The notes under the pieces: generated by a model
The model's input: the letters and a program-made list of their open reading frames with translations, nothing else
Told to the model about the DNA's origin: nothing
The model's database searches: none
From: DATAPE01 sp034667545
GTDB lineage: Bacteria > Actinomycetota > CADDZG01 > WHSQ01
Assembly: GCA_034667545.1 (NCBI GenBank)
Contig: JAXDJR010000015.1
Coordinates: 1 to 64,000 of the forward strand
Length of the DNA: 64,000 bases
Direction of reading: 5' to 3'
Part shown: piece after piece, positions 53,055 to 61,716 of the stretch
Numbering within the stretch: the first letter of the stretch is position 1
How the letters are laid out: each line of letters begins with the position of its first letter
Position numbers and translations under genes: made by a program

Positions 53055-53351
53055 CTAGCCGAGCGTGCCGCTCAGGAGGATCTCGTGGTCCCGGCCCCCG
53101 CACACCGGGCAACAGGGCAGCCTGCCCGTGCTCAGCTCGGACGAACACCGGGGGCACAATCCCCTCACCTCGAGCAGCGTCCGGCCGTCGGATACGTCTC
53201 CGTCCACAGCCAGGATGGTTCCCGAGACGGGCTCTACGTGGACGACGTGGTCACGTTCGCATCTGTACTCATCGGCGTCCTGGAAAGAGCCCCAGCGAGA
53301 GGTGAAAGTAAGACCGCAATCGCGACAGGTGAGATTCCCGAGGTAAGCCAC
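53055..53351 (-). CDS. Zinc-ribbon hypothetical protein
   Basis: 98 residues from GTG 53349-53351. Two Cys pairs LTCRDCG and LCPRCS plus CCPVCGGRDHE suggest two zinc ribbons; YRCERDHVV adds a third motif. The rest is a beta-strand-rich segment (VEPVSGTILAVDGDVSDGRTLLEV). A ribosome site is weak (GCGGG). The frame extends upstream to 54002, but that is the shadow of the next gene. It may be regulatory or a metal/nucleic-acid adaptor; no family name recognised. Confidence 0.65.
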   Translation of the reverse strand: MAYLGNLTCRDCGLTFTSRWGSFQDADEYRCERDHVVHVEPVSGTILAVDGDVSDGRTLLEVRGLCPRCSSELSTGRLPCCPVCGGRDHEILLSGTLG

Positions 53352-53383
53352 CCCGCGATGATGGCACGGCGTTTCCGGGTTGC

Positions 53384-54583
53384 CTAGTTGGCGTAACGGA
53401 CGAGCTTTTCCTCGAGATCCTCGTCGCCAACCTTGGTGAGCATCTCCACCAGCAACCTGGCGCACATGGGATCGAACTGGGTACCGGTACAGCGCAGGAT
53501 CTCGTCGACGGCTTCCGCGACGGGCACTCCTGCTCGGTAGGGCCTGTCGGAGACCATCGCGTCGAAGGTGTCGCAGACGGCGACCATTCTCGCCCCCAAG
53601 GGGATCTCCTCTTTGGCGAGACCATCGGGGTAGCCACCGCCGTCCCAGCGCTCGTGATGATGCCGGATGATGGGCAGGGCCGGCGCCAAGAACTCGATCG
53701 GTCTCAGCATGCGCTCTCCGATCGTGGGGTGACGACGCATGATCTGCCATTCGGTTTCGCAAAGGGAAGCGGGCTTGAGCAAGATCGAGTCCGGCACGCC
53801 GATCTTGCCGACGTCGTGCAGGATCGAACCGAGCCTCAGAGAGCGGCGGAACTCTGGGGACAGATGCATCGCCGAGGCGAGCCCTAACACCAGATCGGGG
53901 ATCCGCTTGGCGTGGGCGTTCGTGTCCGGGTTTCGGGCTTCGAGAGCCGACACCATCGTCTCGATCGTGGTCGTGTAGTGCGATTCCAACTTGGAGGCCC
54001 ATCGGATGTTGGAATAGGAGTTCATCGCGAACCGCGCCAGGACCTCGATCTGCCGGTGATCCTCTATCCGAAAGGGCCGCTGGTCGAGGCGATAAGCCTC
54101 GACGATGCCGATGGCCGTCCCGTCGACTACGAGCGCCGACAGGATGACCTGCGAGAACCCCAGCTCTTGCAGGAATCCGGTCTCGCTCGAGTCCGCATGA
54201 GGGTCAGAGAGAGAAACCATCGAGCTCCGCTTCGTATCGATGACCGCTCTCGTGAGAGGGTAGTCGTCCAGCCGGTATTCGCCGGCGATGTCGTTGAGCT
54301 GGGCCGGCGGCACCACGCTGGCGGAGACGTCCCTAAGCGTTTCCCCGTCTTCGTCCAAGATCGAGACAAGGCACGCGTCAGCTTTCACCGCGTTGACGGT
54401 GGCGCGCGCGAGACCAGCGTAGAGGTCCCTGAGGTCGGTGGCGTCCTGCATCGGCTCAAGGTCGACAAGGACGTCTGAAAGCGACCGGTCGTTGCGAGCA
54501 ACGTACTGGATCAGGTCGTCACGACGAGGGCCCCTGCGGGCCTCTGCTACCGAAAGATGTTTCATTAGGCCCGTTATCGACAC
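53384..54583 (-). CDS. GAF-HD-GYP protein, probable c-di-GMP phosphodiesterase
   Basis: 399 residues. GAF domain (about 50-190), then HD-GYP: HDVGK at 256-260, HPTIGERML at 285-293, HHHERWDGGGYPDGL at 308-322 and ARMVAVCDTFDAMVSDRPYR. HD-GYP enzymes hydrolyse c-di-GMP (and some 3'3'-cGAMP) with a di- or trinuclear metal site; the residues needed are kept. GAF suggests a ligand or partner input. It is followed by the zinc-ribbon gene, 32 nt away, and preceded by hemW. With the BldD-like regulator it supports c-di-GMP signalling in this organism. Confidence 0.9.
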   Translation of the reverse strand: MSITGLMKHLSVAEARRGPRRDDLIQYVARNDRSLSDVLVDLEPMQDATDLRDLYAGLARATVNAVKADACLVSILDEDGETLRDVSASVVPPAQLNDIAGEYRLDDYPLTRAVIDTKRSSMVSLSDPHADSSETGFLQELGFSQVILSALVVDGTAIGIVEAYRLDQRPFRIEDHRQIEVLARFAMNSYSNIRWASKLESHYTTTIETMVSALEARNPDTNAHAKRIPDLVLGLASAMHLSPEFRRSLRLGSILHDVGKIGVPDSILLKPASLCETEWQIMRRHPTIGERMLRPIEFLAPALPIIRHHHERWDGGGYPDGLAKEEIPLGARMVAVCDTFDAMVSDRPYRAGVPVAEAVDEILRCTGTQFDPMCARLLVEMLTKVGDEDLEEKLVRYAN

Positions 54584-54598
54584 CGGGGGCCAGGGCCT

Positions 54599-55771
54599 TT
54601 AGACGAGGCGGCAGAGCACCTCGTTGGCGATCAGCGTCGCGTGGCCGGCTAGCCGGAGCCATCCCTCCGCACGGCTCACCAGGCCCAGATTCTCGAGCTC
54701 CTCGAGGACCCCGGCGCGAGAGTCGGACAGGTCACCGAAGCGGCGATAAAAGCCCGCCAGATTCACTCCCGAGGTCAGTCGAAGGCCAAGCATCAGGGCT
54801 TCTCCCGCTCGGTGATCTGCTTCCAGGCTCTCGGCTCCCTCCTCCGTGAAGCCCCCATCGTCCGCCACAGCGATGAAGTCCCGAGGCAAACGGATCGCCC
54901 ATGAGCGGCGTCCATCGAGGTGCCCGTGCGCGCCCGCCCCGAAGCCAAGGTAGTTGCCGGCCGACCAGTAGAGGACGTTGTGGCGGGAAGCCCGGCCCGG
55001 GCGCGCCCAGTTCGATATCTCATATCGACCGTAGCCCGCCGCGGTAAGGAGCTCACCGGCCGCCTCGTAGCGGTTTGCCTGGATATCCGGATCGACGTCC
55101 GGGGCTCGCCCGGTCCGAACCAAGGTCGCCAGCGGAGTCCCCTCTTCCACCGTCAAGGCGTACGCCGAGATGTGATCGGGCAGCTCCGCAAGGACTCCCT
55201 CCAGCGACGATCGCCAATCTTCGGGGCGCTCCCAGGGCGAGCCATAGATCAAGTCTGCATTCACGTCCGCAACTCCTGCCCGGCGAGCCGCCCTCATCGC
55301 GTCGAGAGCTCGGTGCGCCGAATGTTCCCGCCCCAACGCCCGTAGCACGTGGGGGGCCAGCGACTGGATACCGATGGAGACCCGGCCGAATCCCGCCTCG
55401 AGGAGCGCTTCGAAGATGCCCTCGTCGACGGTTTCCGGGTTGGCCTCGACCGTGATCTCGGCATGCTCTTCGATCCCGATCCGGTCGCGGACCGCCTGCA
55501 GGATGCGAGCCAAGGAGGGAGGAGGCAGCAGGGTCGGAGTGCCGCCTCCGAAGAAGACCGAGGTCGCGCGGGGAAAATCGCCTACGGCCCGCTCGATGTC
55601 GCGCACCAGGGCGACCACATAATCGGCGTGCAGAGCTTCTTGACCTTCGTAGGTGTTGAAGTCGCAGTAGTGGCACCGGTGGCGGCAGAAAGGGATGTGC
55701 ACGTACACGCCGAACCCCGGATCTTCTAGCCAGGCCCCCGACCGCGTTGCCTCGGCCACTACCACGCTCAT
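54599..55771 (-). CDS. hemW: Heme chaperone HemW (radical SAM)
   Basis: 390 residues. The radical-SAM cluster C29-x3-C33-x2-C36 (YVHIPFCRHRCHYCDF) lacks the fourth Cys of true coproporphyrinogen dehydrogenase HemN, so it is the HemW type: VFFGGGTPTLLPP, EITVEANPE, RVSIGIQSL and NADLIYGSP follow, and the HemN C-terminal domain ends the protein. It overlaps lepA by 4 nt, a common arrangement. Confidence 0.94.
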   Translation of the reverse strand: MSVVVAEATRSGAWLEDPGFGVYVHIPFCRHRCHYCDFNTYEGQEALHADYVVALVRDIERAVGDFPRATSVFFGGGTPTLLPPPSLARILQAVRDRIGIEEHAEITVEANPETVDEGIFEALLEAGFGRVSIGIQSLAPHVLRALGREHSAHRALDAMRAARRAGVADVNADLIYGSPWERPEDWRSSLEGVLAELPDHISAYALTVEEGTPLATLVRTGRAPDVDPDIQANRYEAAGELLTAAGYGRYEISNWARPGRASRHNVLYWSAGNYLGFGAGAHGHLDGRRSWAIRLPRDFIAVADDGGFTEEGAESLEADHRAGEALMLGLRLTSGVNLAGFYRRFGDLSDSRAGVLEELENLGLVSRAEGWLRLAGHATLIANEVLCRLV

Positions 55772-57585
55772 TGTGCTTTCACTTCCTGGTCGAGGCGGAG
55801 CGCTTCGATGAAAGCTGATTGCGGGACCTCCACGGAGCCGATCTGTTTCATCCGGCGTTTACCTTCCTTCTGTTTTTCGAGCAACTTACGTTTGCGGGTG
55901 ATGTCGCCCCCATAGCACTTCGCAAGAACGTCCTTGCGTTTCGCCTTCACCGTTTCCCGCGCGATGACCCGGGAGCCGATCGCCGCTTGGATCGGCACGT
56001 CGAAGAACTGACGCGGGATCAACTTGCGCAATCGCTCCGTCATCGTCTTGCCGTAGGCATAAGCCTTGTCCCGATGCACGATCGTCGAGAACGCATCGAC
56101 GGGCTGCTGGTTGAGCAACACATCAACTTTCACGAGGTTCGCGGGATGCATCCCCACGGGTTCGTAGTCCAAGGAGGCATAGCCCTTCGTTCGACTCTTG
56201 AGTTGGTCGAAGAAGTCGAAGATGATCTCGCCCAGAGGCGTGTGATACCTGAGCTCGACACGTTCCGGCGACAGGTAATGCATCTCTTTCAGCTCACCCC
56301 GACGCTCCTGGCAGAGCTGCATGATTGTTCCCACGTATTCCGAGGGCGTCACCACCATGATCGAGACATATGGCTCCGAGATCTCGGTGATGGTTCCGGC
56401 ATCCGGCATGTCGGTGGGGTTCCTGACGATGCGCCGGTCACCGTTGGACAACTCGATCTCGTACGCAACCGAGGGGGCCGTAGCGATCAGTTCGAGGTCG
56501 AACTCACGCTCCAGACGCTCCCGGACGATCTCCATGTGCAGCAGACCCAAGAAGCCGCAGCGGAACCCGAATCCCAACGCACTCGACGACTCTGGCTCGT
56601 ACACCAAGGCGGCGTCGTTGAGCTTCAGCTTTTCGAGAGCGTCGCGCAGCAGCGGGAAGTCGTCTCCTTCGACCGGATAGATGCCCGCAAACACCATCGG
56701 CTTCGGCTCTCGATAGCCCGAGAGAGCCTCGACGTCGGCACCGCGAGCCCTCGACGTCACGGTGTCTCCGACTTTCGCCAGCGCTACCTCCTTGATGCCG
56801 GCGATCAGGTAGCCAACCTCGCCGGTTGCCAGACTCTTTATCGGGGTTGCATCGGGGGCCATGATCCCGATCTCGTCGGCTTCAGCTTCGACGCCGGTGG
56901 CAAGGAAGCGGATCGGCTCTCGGGCGCGGATGGCGCCGTCGACGACACGGATGTAAGCAACCACGCCGCGGAAGATGTCGTAATAGGAATCGAACACGAG
57001 AGCCCGCAGCGGTGCACCCGGGTCACCGGAGGGGGGCGGGATCTGGTGGACGATCGCCTCCAGCAGCTCGGCCACCCCCTCGCCGGTCTTGGCAGAGATC
57101 CGCAGGACGTCACTGGGATCGCAGCCGATGAGTCCCGCGATCTCCTGACCATACTTCTCGGGTTGCGCAGCAGGGAGGTCGATCTTGTTGAGGACCGGGA
57201 TGATCTCCAACCCGGCATCGACCGCCAGATAGAGGTTTGTCAAAGTCTGCGCTTCGATGCCCTGGGCGGCATCGACCAACAGCAGCACACCCTCGCACGC
57301 AGCGAGCGACCTCGATACCTCGTAGCCGAAATCGACATGACCCGGTGTGTCGATGAGATTGAGCTCGTAGACCTCTCCATCGGCCGCGCGGTATTCCATG
57401 CGAACTGCGGCCGCTTTGATCGTGATGCCCCGCTCCCGCTCCAGATCCATGCGGTCGAGGTACTGCTCGCGCATATCCCTCTCGGAGACGGTGCCGGTCA
57501 ATCCAAGGAGGCGATCGCTGAGCGTGCTCTTACCGTGATCCACGTGGCTGATAACGGCAAAGGCGCGCTGATGAGCTTGATCCAT
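55768..57585 (-). CDS. lepA: Elongation factor 4 (LepA)
   Basis: 605 residues. GTPase motifs SHVDHGKST (13-21), DTPGH, NKIDLP; then EF-G-like domains and the LepA-specific C-terminal domain with GGDITRKRKLLEKQKEGKRRMKQIG. It back-translocates or stabilises stalled ribosomes. ATG 57583-57585 is divergent from rpsT, 70 nt away. A long opposite-strand open frame inside the gene is an antisense shadow. Confidence 0.97.
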   Translation of the reverse strand: MDQAHQRAFAVISHVDHGKSTLSDRLLGLTGTVSERDMREQYLDRMDLERERGITIKAAAVRMEYRAADGEVYELNLIDTPGHVDFGYEVSRSLAACEGVLLLVDAAQGIEAQTLTNLYLAVDAGLEIIPVLNKIDLPAAQPEKYGQEIAGLIGCDPSDVLRISAKTGEGVAELLEAIVHQIPPPSGDPGAPLRALVFDSYYDIFRGVVAYIRVVDGAIRAREPIRFLATGVEAEADEIGIMAPDATPIKSLATGEVGYLIAGIKEVALAKVGDTVTSRARGADVEALSGYREPKPMVFAGIYPVEGDDFPLLRDALEKLKLNDAALVYEPESSSALGFGFRCGFLGLLHMEIVRERLEREFDLELIATAPSVAYEIELSNGDRRIVRNPTDMPDAGTITEISEPYVSIMVVTPSEYVGTIMQLCQERRGELKEMHYLSPERVELRYHTPLGEIIFDFFDQLKSRTKGYASLDYEPVGMHPANLVKVDVLLNQQPVDAFSTIVHRDKAYAYGKTMTERLRKLIPRQFFDVPIQAAIGSRVIARETVKAKRKDVLAKCYGGDITRKRKLLEKQKEGKRRMKQIGSVEVPQSAFIEALRLDQEVKAQ

Positions 57586-57611
57586 CTCGCTACGGTACTA
57601 AGCGGTCCTGC

Positions 57612-57617
57612 TATCCT
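57612..57617 (+). promoter_or_regulatory. -10 box of rpsT
   Basis: TATCCT ahead of rpsT would give an mRNA leader of about 32 nt containing AAAGG (57641-57645), 10 nt before ATG 57656. No good -35 is seen at 17 nt. Confidence 0.45.
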
Positions 57618-57655
57618 GCGAGACCAAAGAGAGCAAGAGTAAAGGTGCTTTACGT

Positions 57656-57919
57656 ATGGCGAACATAAAGAGTCAGATCAAGAGGAACCTTCAGAACGAA
57701 GCGGCCCGCGTTCGCAACAAGGGCAAGCGCTCGTCCCTCAAGACCCAAGTAAAGCGTTTCCAAGAGGCTGTTGAAGCCGGGGACAAGGACGCAGCCCTGG
57801 AGGCCTACCGGGGCACGGCGCGGGCATTCGACAAGGCCGCCAGCGATGGCGTCATCCACAAGAACAAGGCAGCGAACAAGAAATCTCGTTTGGCTAAGCG
57901 ACTCGCCTCGCTGGGCTAG
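57656..57919 (+). CDS. rpsT: 30S ribosomal protein S20
   Basis: 87 residues, Lys/Ala-rich: MANIKSQIKRNLQNEAARVRNK, TQVKRFQEAVEAGDK and KGVIHKNKAANKKSRLAKRL-like GVIHKNKAANKKSRLAKRLA, the expected three-helix S20. It binds 16S rRNA helices in the body of 30S. Divergent from lepA and convergent with holA, 9 nt away. Confidence 0.97.
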   Translation: MANIKSQIKRNLQNEAARVRNKGKRSSLKTQVKRFQEAVEAGDKDAALEAYRGTARAFDKAASDGVIHKNKAANKKSRLAKRLASLG

Positions 57920-57928
57920 CCTGTCGGG

Positions 57929-58852
57929 TCAGCCGCTTCCGATTATCCGAACTACCGCGCTCTCTAGCGCAGCCTCGGGCGATTCGCCGCCCTTGAGCTC
58001 GAGATCGGTGGTCGCGAGGATCTCCATAGCGGATATCAGCTCATCCTCGCGATAAGAGCGCGTTTGCTTAGCCAGTCGCTGTGCGCGCCACTCCGGCAAC
58101 CCCAGCAATGCGGCTACTTCAGCCGGTCCTTGATCTGCGGAGCGCCGGGCCCGGAGCATCCTTCTGACATGCGCCACGAGTGCGCCAAACAGGACAAGGG
58201 GAGGATCGCCTTGCTCGAGCAGGCGACGCAATGCGCTCATCGCCACGCTCAGCCGGCGATCGCCCACGGCATCGGTGAAGACGTACATCCTCTCGTCTGC
58301 AAGCCGCGGAAATGCGTGACGGACCTGGTCGCGGCGAACGCGTGAGTTGGGGCCCAGCGCAGTTGCGAGCTGCGCAAGAGCTCCGTCCAGGTCGCGCAGT
58401 TCGACGCCGACCGCATCAACCAGCGCCCATGCTGCGGGGTCGTCGAGCTGCAACCGATGGGTCTTGGCGCGCTGGCGCGCCCATCCCACGAGCGCCCTGC
58501 CTTTCGGCGCGTCCAAACTCACTACGGCCCCCACGCGTTTCACGAGATCATCGAACTTCGTGCGGCCCGTGCCGATTAACACCAACACCGAATCGGGTGA
58601 TGGCGCCTCGAGGTACGCGAGCAGAGGCTGAGCTTGCTCCTTCTTCAGCTCATGAGCACCGCGCACGATCACAAGCCGCCGTCCGCCTAACAAAGAGGTG
58701 GTATTTAGCGCAGTGACGATCTCGGCCCCCGGTGCATCGGAATCGAAAGCGACCTCCGATAAGGGGTCCACGTTGGCTTCGGCGCGGATCTTCTGCAATC
58801 CCTCCTCTGCAAGGAACTCGTTCCCTCGCAGAAGGTAGGCAGGATGACTCAC
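57929..58852 (-). CDS. holA: DNA polymerase III delta subunit
   Basis: 307 residues from GTG 58852. AYLLRGNEFLAEEG opens the fold; VALNTTSLLGGRRLVIVRGAHEL, VLVLIGTGR and the AAA-like and C-terminal helical domains (PLVLFGALVAHVRRMLRARR) match HolA of the clamp loader. The frame extends to 58993 but GTG 58852 overlaps the upstream stop (GTGA) and gives the usual length. It is the clamp loader's wrench subunit. Confidence 0.92.
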   Translation of the reverse strand: MSHPAYLLRGNEFLAEEGLQKIRAEANVDPLSEVAFDSDAPGAEIVTALNTTSLLGGRRLVIVRGAHELKKEQAQPLLAYLEAPSPDSVLVLIGTGRTKFDDLVKRVGAVVSLDAPKGRALVGWARQRAKTHRLQLDDPAAWALVDAVGVELRDLDGALAQLATALGPNSRVRRDQVRHAFPRLADERMYVFTDAVGDRRLSVAMSALRRLLEQGDPPLVLFGALVAHVRRMLRARRSADQGPAEVAALLGLPEWRAQRLAKQTRSYREDELISAMEILATTDLELKGGESPEAALESAVVRIIGSG

Positions 58853-59043
58853 TCTTCGTCCAAACCCATCCGGTAGAGAGATTCGTCGTCCCGCATCAGG
58901 ACCACGAGGCTCGCTCCCTCTTCCCTGAGGGTCGCCCACTCTCTCCCCATCCAACTCTCCGCGTCTTCTTGGCTGTCGAACCGTTCGGTCCACCGCAGTT
59001 CGTTACCAGCCTTGTCCTCGAGGACCCAGAAATAGGAGCTCAC
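58849..59043 (-). CDS. Small conserved actinobacterial protein
   Basis: 64 residues: YFWVLEDKAGNELRWTERFDSQEDAESWMGREW then a short C-terminal part LVVLMRDDESLYRMGLDEE. The composition is acidic and Trp-rich, with a likely alpha/beta fold. Similar short proteins are common in Actinobacteria; function unknown. Overlaps holA and the next upstream gene by 4 nt, so three genes are coupled. Confidence 0.7.
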   Translation of the reverse strand: MSSYFWVLEDKAGNELRWTERFDSQEDAESWMGREWATLREEGASLVVLMRDDESLYRMGLDEE

Positions 59044-59402
59044 CGGGCGGCGAGCCCGTACATGACGAAGGAGGCAGCCATGATGCCTCCACCCACGACG
59101 AGACCCCAGACGAAGAGCTCGGCAGAGGACACTCGCTCGACGCCGGGACGGTCACCCGCGACCCGGGCCATGAAACCCCGGCGGCCCTCGACCCCTCGCC
59201 TAGAGGCCCATCCTTCCTGCGGCTCGGTAGCTCCTAGTAACCCAAGGCCAAGGCACACGAGGGAAACGAAGAACAAGCCGGTGCCGATGCCGTATGCCAA
59301 TGACCGATGGCCGACCCAGGCGAATACCAGGCCTCCTCCGATCCCCCCGGCGGCGGCGACAACGAGCGAGGTCAAGAGGACCTTGAAGTGATAAAGGCTC
59401 AC
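59040..59402 (-). CDS. Small three-helix membrane protein
   Basis: 120 residues: hydrophobic segments at about 8-28, 34-56 and 92-117, separated by a polar loop rich in Arg/Gly (ASRRGVEGRRGFMARVAGDR). The topology suggests an integral membrane protein of unknown function. ATG/GTG start 9 nt after the comEC stop at 59412. It is coupled to the small gene downstream. Confidence 0.7.
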   Translation of the reverse strand: MSLYHFKVLLTSLVVAAAGGIGGGLVFAWVGHRSLAYGIGTGLFFVSLVCLGLGLLGATEPQEGWASRRGVEGRRGFMARVAGDRPGVERVSSAELFVWGLVVGGGIMAASFVMYGLAAR

Positions 59403-59411
59403 TCTCGCAGG

Positions 59412-60815
59412 TTATTCGAGGGTGCGCGCGGCGGCAGCAACGGCGGCGACGAGGACTGGGACGGCGGCGAAGTAGGCGGCGGCCTTGGGAAGATCCACCG
59501 CGGCACCGGGGGCCCTGCCGAGGGATGTCCCGACCCACGCGATCCAACCAGCGAAGGGGCTCGCCATGGCTGCGAGCAGCCGGGCGGCAGCGGCGTTCGC
59601 CAGCGACACCACACCGGCGCAGAGGCCCAGGACGGTGGGCGGGGCCACTGCAGGAAACGCCAGCAGGTTCGCAAGAGGACTGATCACTGACAGTTGACCG
59701 AAGGTGGCGATGAGTATGGGCGCCACGGCTATCTGCGCCGAGATCGTCACCGCCAGCGGAAGCGCGATGGCGCGCGGGAGGATCCGGAGCGCTCGTTCGA
59801 CAGGCTTGGTCCAGAGCACGATCCCGCTAGTGGCGGCGGCACTCAGCTGGAGTCCTACCGAAAAGACCAGCCCCGGCCGGAATGCGATCACGACGATGAG
59901 GGCCGTGGCAAGGACCGCCAGAGGTTGCGCGCTATGCCCCCTTCCGACTGCCGCGACCATCACCGCCCCCATGACGGCAGCGCGCAACACCGAAGGTTGC
60001 GGGCCGACGACGAGCACGAACAGTCCGATCGCGCAAAGGTACGCGAGCAGTCGCAGCCGGTAATGCAACCGGCGTATCGCAAACGCCAAGGCACCGAGAA
60101 ACATCGCAAGGTTCTCTCCCGATACGGCAAGGAGATGAGAAAGTCCGGCACGCCGGAAGTCGTCAACGGTCACAGGATCGAGGTCGCTCGTGTCACCGAT
60201 GGTGAGTCCTCGTACCAGACCGCGCCGCGGGGGGCCGAGGGATCGCGTCGCGTCGAGCAGGCCGTTGCGTATCGCCGACGCCAGACGCAGCGGCGGAGCG
60301 GAAGCTCGGCCCGTGCGACTCGAACCCGCGTCGAACATCGCGGAAGCCCCGGCTCGCCTCCGCGCTAAGTCGAAGGGATCGTCCTGCAGAGGAACGAGCG
60401 TGCCGGAGGCCGACACCGTCGCTCCAGGATCGGCGACACGCGTCGGAAACATCACGGTGCCCGGATTCTGGATGGGTGCGTAAGCATTACAGTGTGCCTG
60501 CGCGAGCGCAACCAGCGTGCCCAAGGCACCTTGATCCTCCAGCACGCGCCCCGTGACTTCGCAATGAGCGAAGTCTGATGCGAGAACCGAGACTGCCGCC
60601 GTGCGCTCGGTCCGCAGCGAGGCATCGAGAGCTCCCGCGCCAAACGCAGCAGCGACGACGCCCACCAGCAGCAGGATCGCCTTTCGCCGGAAGCTCAGGG
60701 TCGCGCCCCCGAGCGCGCACAGACCGATGGCCGGGAGAGGACCGGGATGCGCGTACCCCCACAGGACCCCCGCCGACAACCCCGCGACGGCGAGCCACAG
60801 CCGTAGCAGCCTCAC
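59412..60815 (-). CDS. comEC: ComEC/Rec2 competence channel lacking the nuclease domain
   Basis: 467 residues. A DUF4131-like N-terminal part (about 30-170) is followed by the Competence domain: LVRGLTIGDTSDLDPVTVDDFRRAGLSHLLAVSGENLAMFLGAL, then VVGPQPSVLRAAVMG, then further helices. The C-terminal metallo-beta-lactamase domain (HxHxDH) of normal 700-800-residue ComEC is absent: the frame ends after the last helices. ComEC moves single-stranded DNA across the membrane. It is 135 nt downstream of comEA, same strand. Confidence 0.9.
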   Translation of the reverse strand: MRLLRLWLAVAGLSAGVLWGYAHPGPLPAIGLCALGGATLSFRRKAILLLVGVVAAAFGAGALDASLRTERTAAVSVLASDFAHCEVTGRVLEDQGALGTLVALAQAHCNAYAPIQNPGTVMFPTRVADPGATVSASGTLVPLQDDPFDLARRRAGASAMFDAGSSRTGRASAPPLRLASAIRNGLLDATRSLGPPRRGLVRGLTIGDTSDLDPVTVDDFRRAGLSHLLAVSGENLAMFLGALAFAIRRLHYRLRLLAYLCAIGLFVLVVGPQPSVLRAAVMGAVMVAAVGRGHSAQPLAVLATALIVVIAFRPGLVFSVGLQLSAAATSGIVLWTKPVERALRILPRAIALPLAVTISAQIAVAPILIATFGQLSVISPLANLLAFPAVAPPTVLGLCAGVVSLANAAAARLLAAMASPFAGWIAWVGTSLGRAPGAAVDLPKAAAYFAAVPVLVAAVAAAARTLE

Positions 60816-60950
60816 TGTGCCGTTGACGGTGAAGGCGTATCTCCTACCGACGGACCCAAAGCGCGATCACCGGTCTCACGCAGCACAATCTCCACCCCCC
60901 GGTGTCCCGTCGCCGTGGCCTGGGCGGGCCTGCGCACCCTGGGGGTGGGA

Positions 60951-61631
60951 CTAGATGCTGATATAAGGGCGGATGTTCTCGACCGTAGCGGGCCCGATGC
61001 CGTTCACGTCGAGCAGCTGCTCGATCGATGTGAAGTGCCCGATGCGAGTGCGGTAGGCCAGGATGGCATTGGCAGTGACCGGTCCAACTCCGGGAATCTG
61101 CTCGAGTGCGGGTTCGTCCGCAGTATTGATGTCGACCACCGGCACAGAGGGCGACGGCGCCGCGCCCGACGTTCCGACCGTTCCCGTGGCGGCCGCCGGC
61201 GCGACTTCTCCTTTGCGTGCGACGTCGACCTTCACGCCGTCGGTCAAGAGTTGGGCGAGATTGAGGAGGTCGAGGTCCGCGTGCGTCGCGGGGCCACCTG
61301 CGGCTTGGATCGCATCCGCAACCCGGGACCCCAGATCCAGCTTGTAGAGACCCGGCCGCCGAACGGCGCCTGAGACGTCCACATAGAGGAACCCTGCCGA
61401 AGGGGAGGCCGCGACTTGAGCCGAGACTTGTGGGTTGCCGGCGGGTGGTTGCACCGCTCCTGACTGCTCCGTGGCGGGCGGTGCGATCTGGGCCGGGGCG
61501 CCGCGGGCCCACATCAGCAATGCGGCTGCTACGGCGGCGACCACGAAACCGGCAACGATCCAGCCGCCGCGCCGCGTTTGTAACTCCTCGAGCCGTTCGC
61601 GCCAGCCGCTCGCGATGATGATGTCCGACAC
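60951..61631 (-). CDS. comEA: ComEA-like DNA-binding competence protein
   Basis: 226 residues: one membrane helix (about 24-42), a Pro/Ala linker, an SLBB domain (VDVSGAVRRPGLYKLDLGSRVADAIQAAGG) and a helix-hairpin-helix domain (VDINTADEPALEQIPGVGPVTANAILAYR, FTSIEQLLDVNGIGPATVENIRPYI). This is the standard ComEA plan; it captures incoming DNA for ComEC. GTG at 61629-61631. Confidence 0.94.
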   Translation of the reverse strand: MSDIIIASGWRERLEELQTRRGGWIVAGFVVAAVAAALLMWARGAPAQIAPPATEQSGAVQPPAGNPQVSAQVAASPSAGFLYVDVSGAVRRPGLYKLDLGSRVADAIQAAGGPATHADLDLLNLAQLLTDGVKVDVARKGEVAPAAATGTVGTSGAAPSPSVPVVDINTADEPALEQIPGVGPVTANAILAYRTRIGHFTSIEQLLDVNGIGPATVENIRPYISI

Positions 61632-61704
61632 GTGGCAGAGTTCACGCCGAAGCGAGCGAGACGGCAGTGAGGATGGTCACAACCGAATCCAAAGACCGCC
61701 CCTT

Positions 61705-61710
61705 TAGCAT
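61705..61710 (+). promoter_or_regulatory. -10 box for a leaderless acetyltransferase mRNA
   Basis: TAGCAT ends 6 nt before ATG 61717 (GTGCCG between). There is no ribosome site, so transcription probably begins at or next to the start codon. This favours ATG 61717 over GTG 61711. Confidence 0.4.
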
Positions 61711-61716
61711 GTGCCG

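Noticed and set aside
53352..54002. N-terminal extension of the zinc-ribbon gene
   Set aside because: Overlaps the HD-GYP gene in another phase; composition is that of a shadow.
55819..57642. 607-residue antisense frame within lepA
   Set aside because: Long only because of GC codon bias opposite lepA; His/Asp/Arg-rich with no recognisable family.
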